A program made the translations under genes and the position numbers. Shown here one piece after another: positions 5,047-5,189 of a stretch of DNA of 5,189 nt. Positions within the stretch are counted from its first letter, which is position 1; each line of letters opens with the position of its first letter. Source of the DNA: Dehalococcoidia bacterium (GTDB taxonomy: Bacteria; Chloroflexota; Dehalococcoidia; Dehalococcoidales; Fen-1064); the NCBI GenBank assembly GCA_011192055.1, contig DUES01000190.1, positions 1 to 5,189 of the forward strand, given 5' to 3'. Under the pieces are notes generated by a model. The model was not told the DNA's origin and searched no databases. It worked only from the letters and a program-made list of their open reading frames with translations.

Positions 5047-5189
5047 ATGCAAAACGTAGACCCTGAGTATCCGGAGAATTCATCCGGACAGACCGGGAGT
5101 GATACCGGAGCGTTTTCCACGGGCAAGAAACGGTGCTCCGGATGCGGTACTGTCAATGACCGCTCTTCCAACTATTGCTACAAGTGCGG
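5047..5189 (+). CDS. Zinc-ribbon protein, N-terminal part, cut by window edge
   Basis: The open frame runs from ATG 5047 off the right edge, 47 complete codons plus two bases. Residues 1-29 are polar and acidic to neutral, with no signal peptide. They are followed by a CxxC-x10-CxxC zinc ribbon: Cys30, Cys33, Cys44 and Cys47 in CSGCG and CYKCG. Ribbons of this kind often sit at the N-terminus of membrane or regulatory proteins of bacteria and archaea, where they bind one structural zinc; what follows here cannot be seen. The strong Shine-Dalgarno and the possible upstream promoter support a real gene, divergent from the small membrane protein and the FAS II operon. No function is assigned. 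Confidence 0.8.
   Translation, partial: MQNVDPEYPENSSGQTGSDTGAFSTGKKRCSGCGTVNDRSSNYCYKC

Noticed and set aside
4898..5083. 61-codon minus-strand frame
   Set aside because: It is antisense to the zinc-ribbon gene start and its promoter region, with no supporting ribosome binding site.

Overview
The window carries most of a type II fatty-acid synthesis (FAS II) operon on the minus strand (right to left), followed upstream by a sparsely coding stretch and a divergent plus-strand gene cut by the right edge. The base composition is moderately GC-rich. Two features suggest, at low confidence, a Chloroflexota/Dehalococcoidia-like or related anaerobic bacterium: a two-subunit MaoC-type dehydratase in place of FabZ, and a zinc-ribbon gene next door. 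No rRNA, tRNA or other taxonomic marker is present.

Reading the operon in its direction of transcription: a sigma70-type promoter (TTGACA, 17 bp, TAATAT; 4374 to 4346) is followed at once by a perfect 15-bp palindrome (4320-4334) that looks like a repressor operator. Then come a HadA-like non-catalytic hot-dog subunit (4269-3856), a MaoC/HadB-like catalytic (R)-hydratase (3806-3378, TTG start), plsX (3394-2390), acpP (2344-2099), a FabL-like enoyl-ACP reductase (2083-1295), fabF (1283-54), and the first 14 full codons of another short-chain dehydrogenase (44 to 1, GTG start), plausibly the ketoreductase FabG. Gaps are short or the genes overlap, so one transcript is likely.

Together these encode the elongation cycle: ACP carries the chain, FabF condenses, the truncated SDR may reduce the 3-keto group, the HadA/HadB-like pair dehydrates, and the FabL-like enzyme reduces the enoyl group. 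PlsX moves the finished acyl chain from ACP to phosphate for phospholipid synthesis. FabD, FabH, FabZ/FabA and FabI/FabK are not in the window. The dehydratase and the enoyl reductase are both of non-E. coli type.

From 4375 to 5046 there is little coding sequence. A small one-helix membrane protein with a good ribosome binding site lies at 4830-4636 (minus). Downstream of it is a stretch with hairpins and a possible frameshifted remnant. A plus-strand gene starting at 5047 encodes a protein with a four-cysteine zinc ribbon and runs off the right edge.
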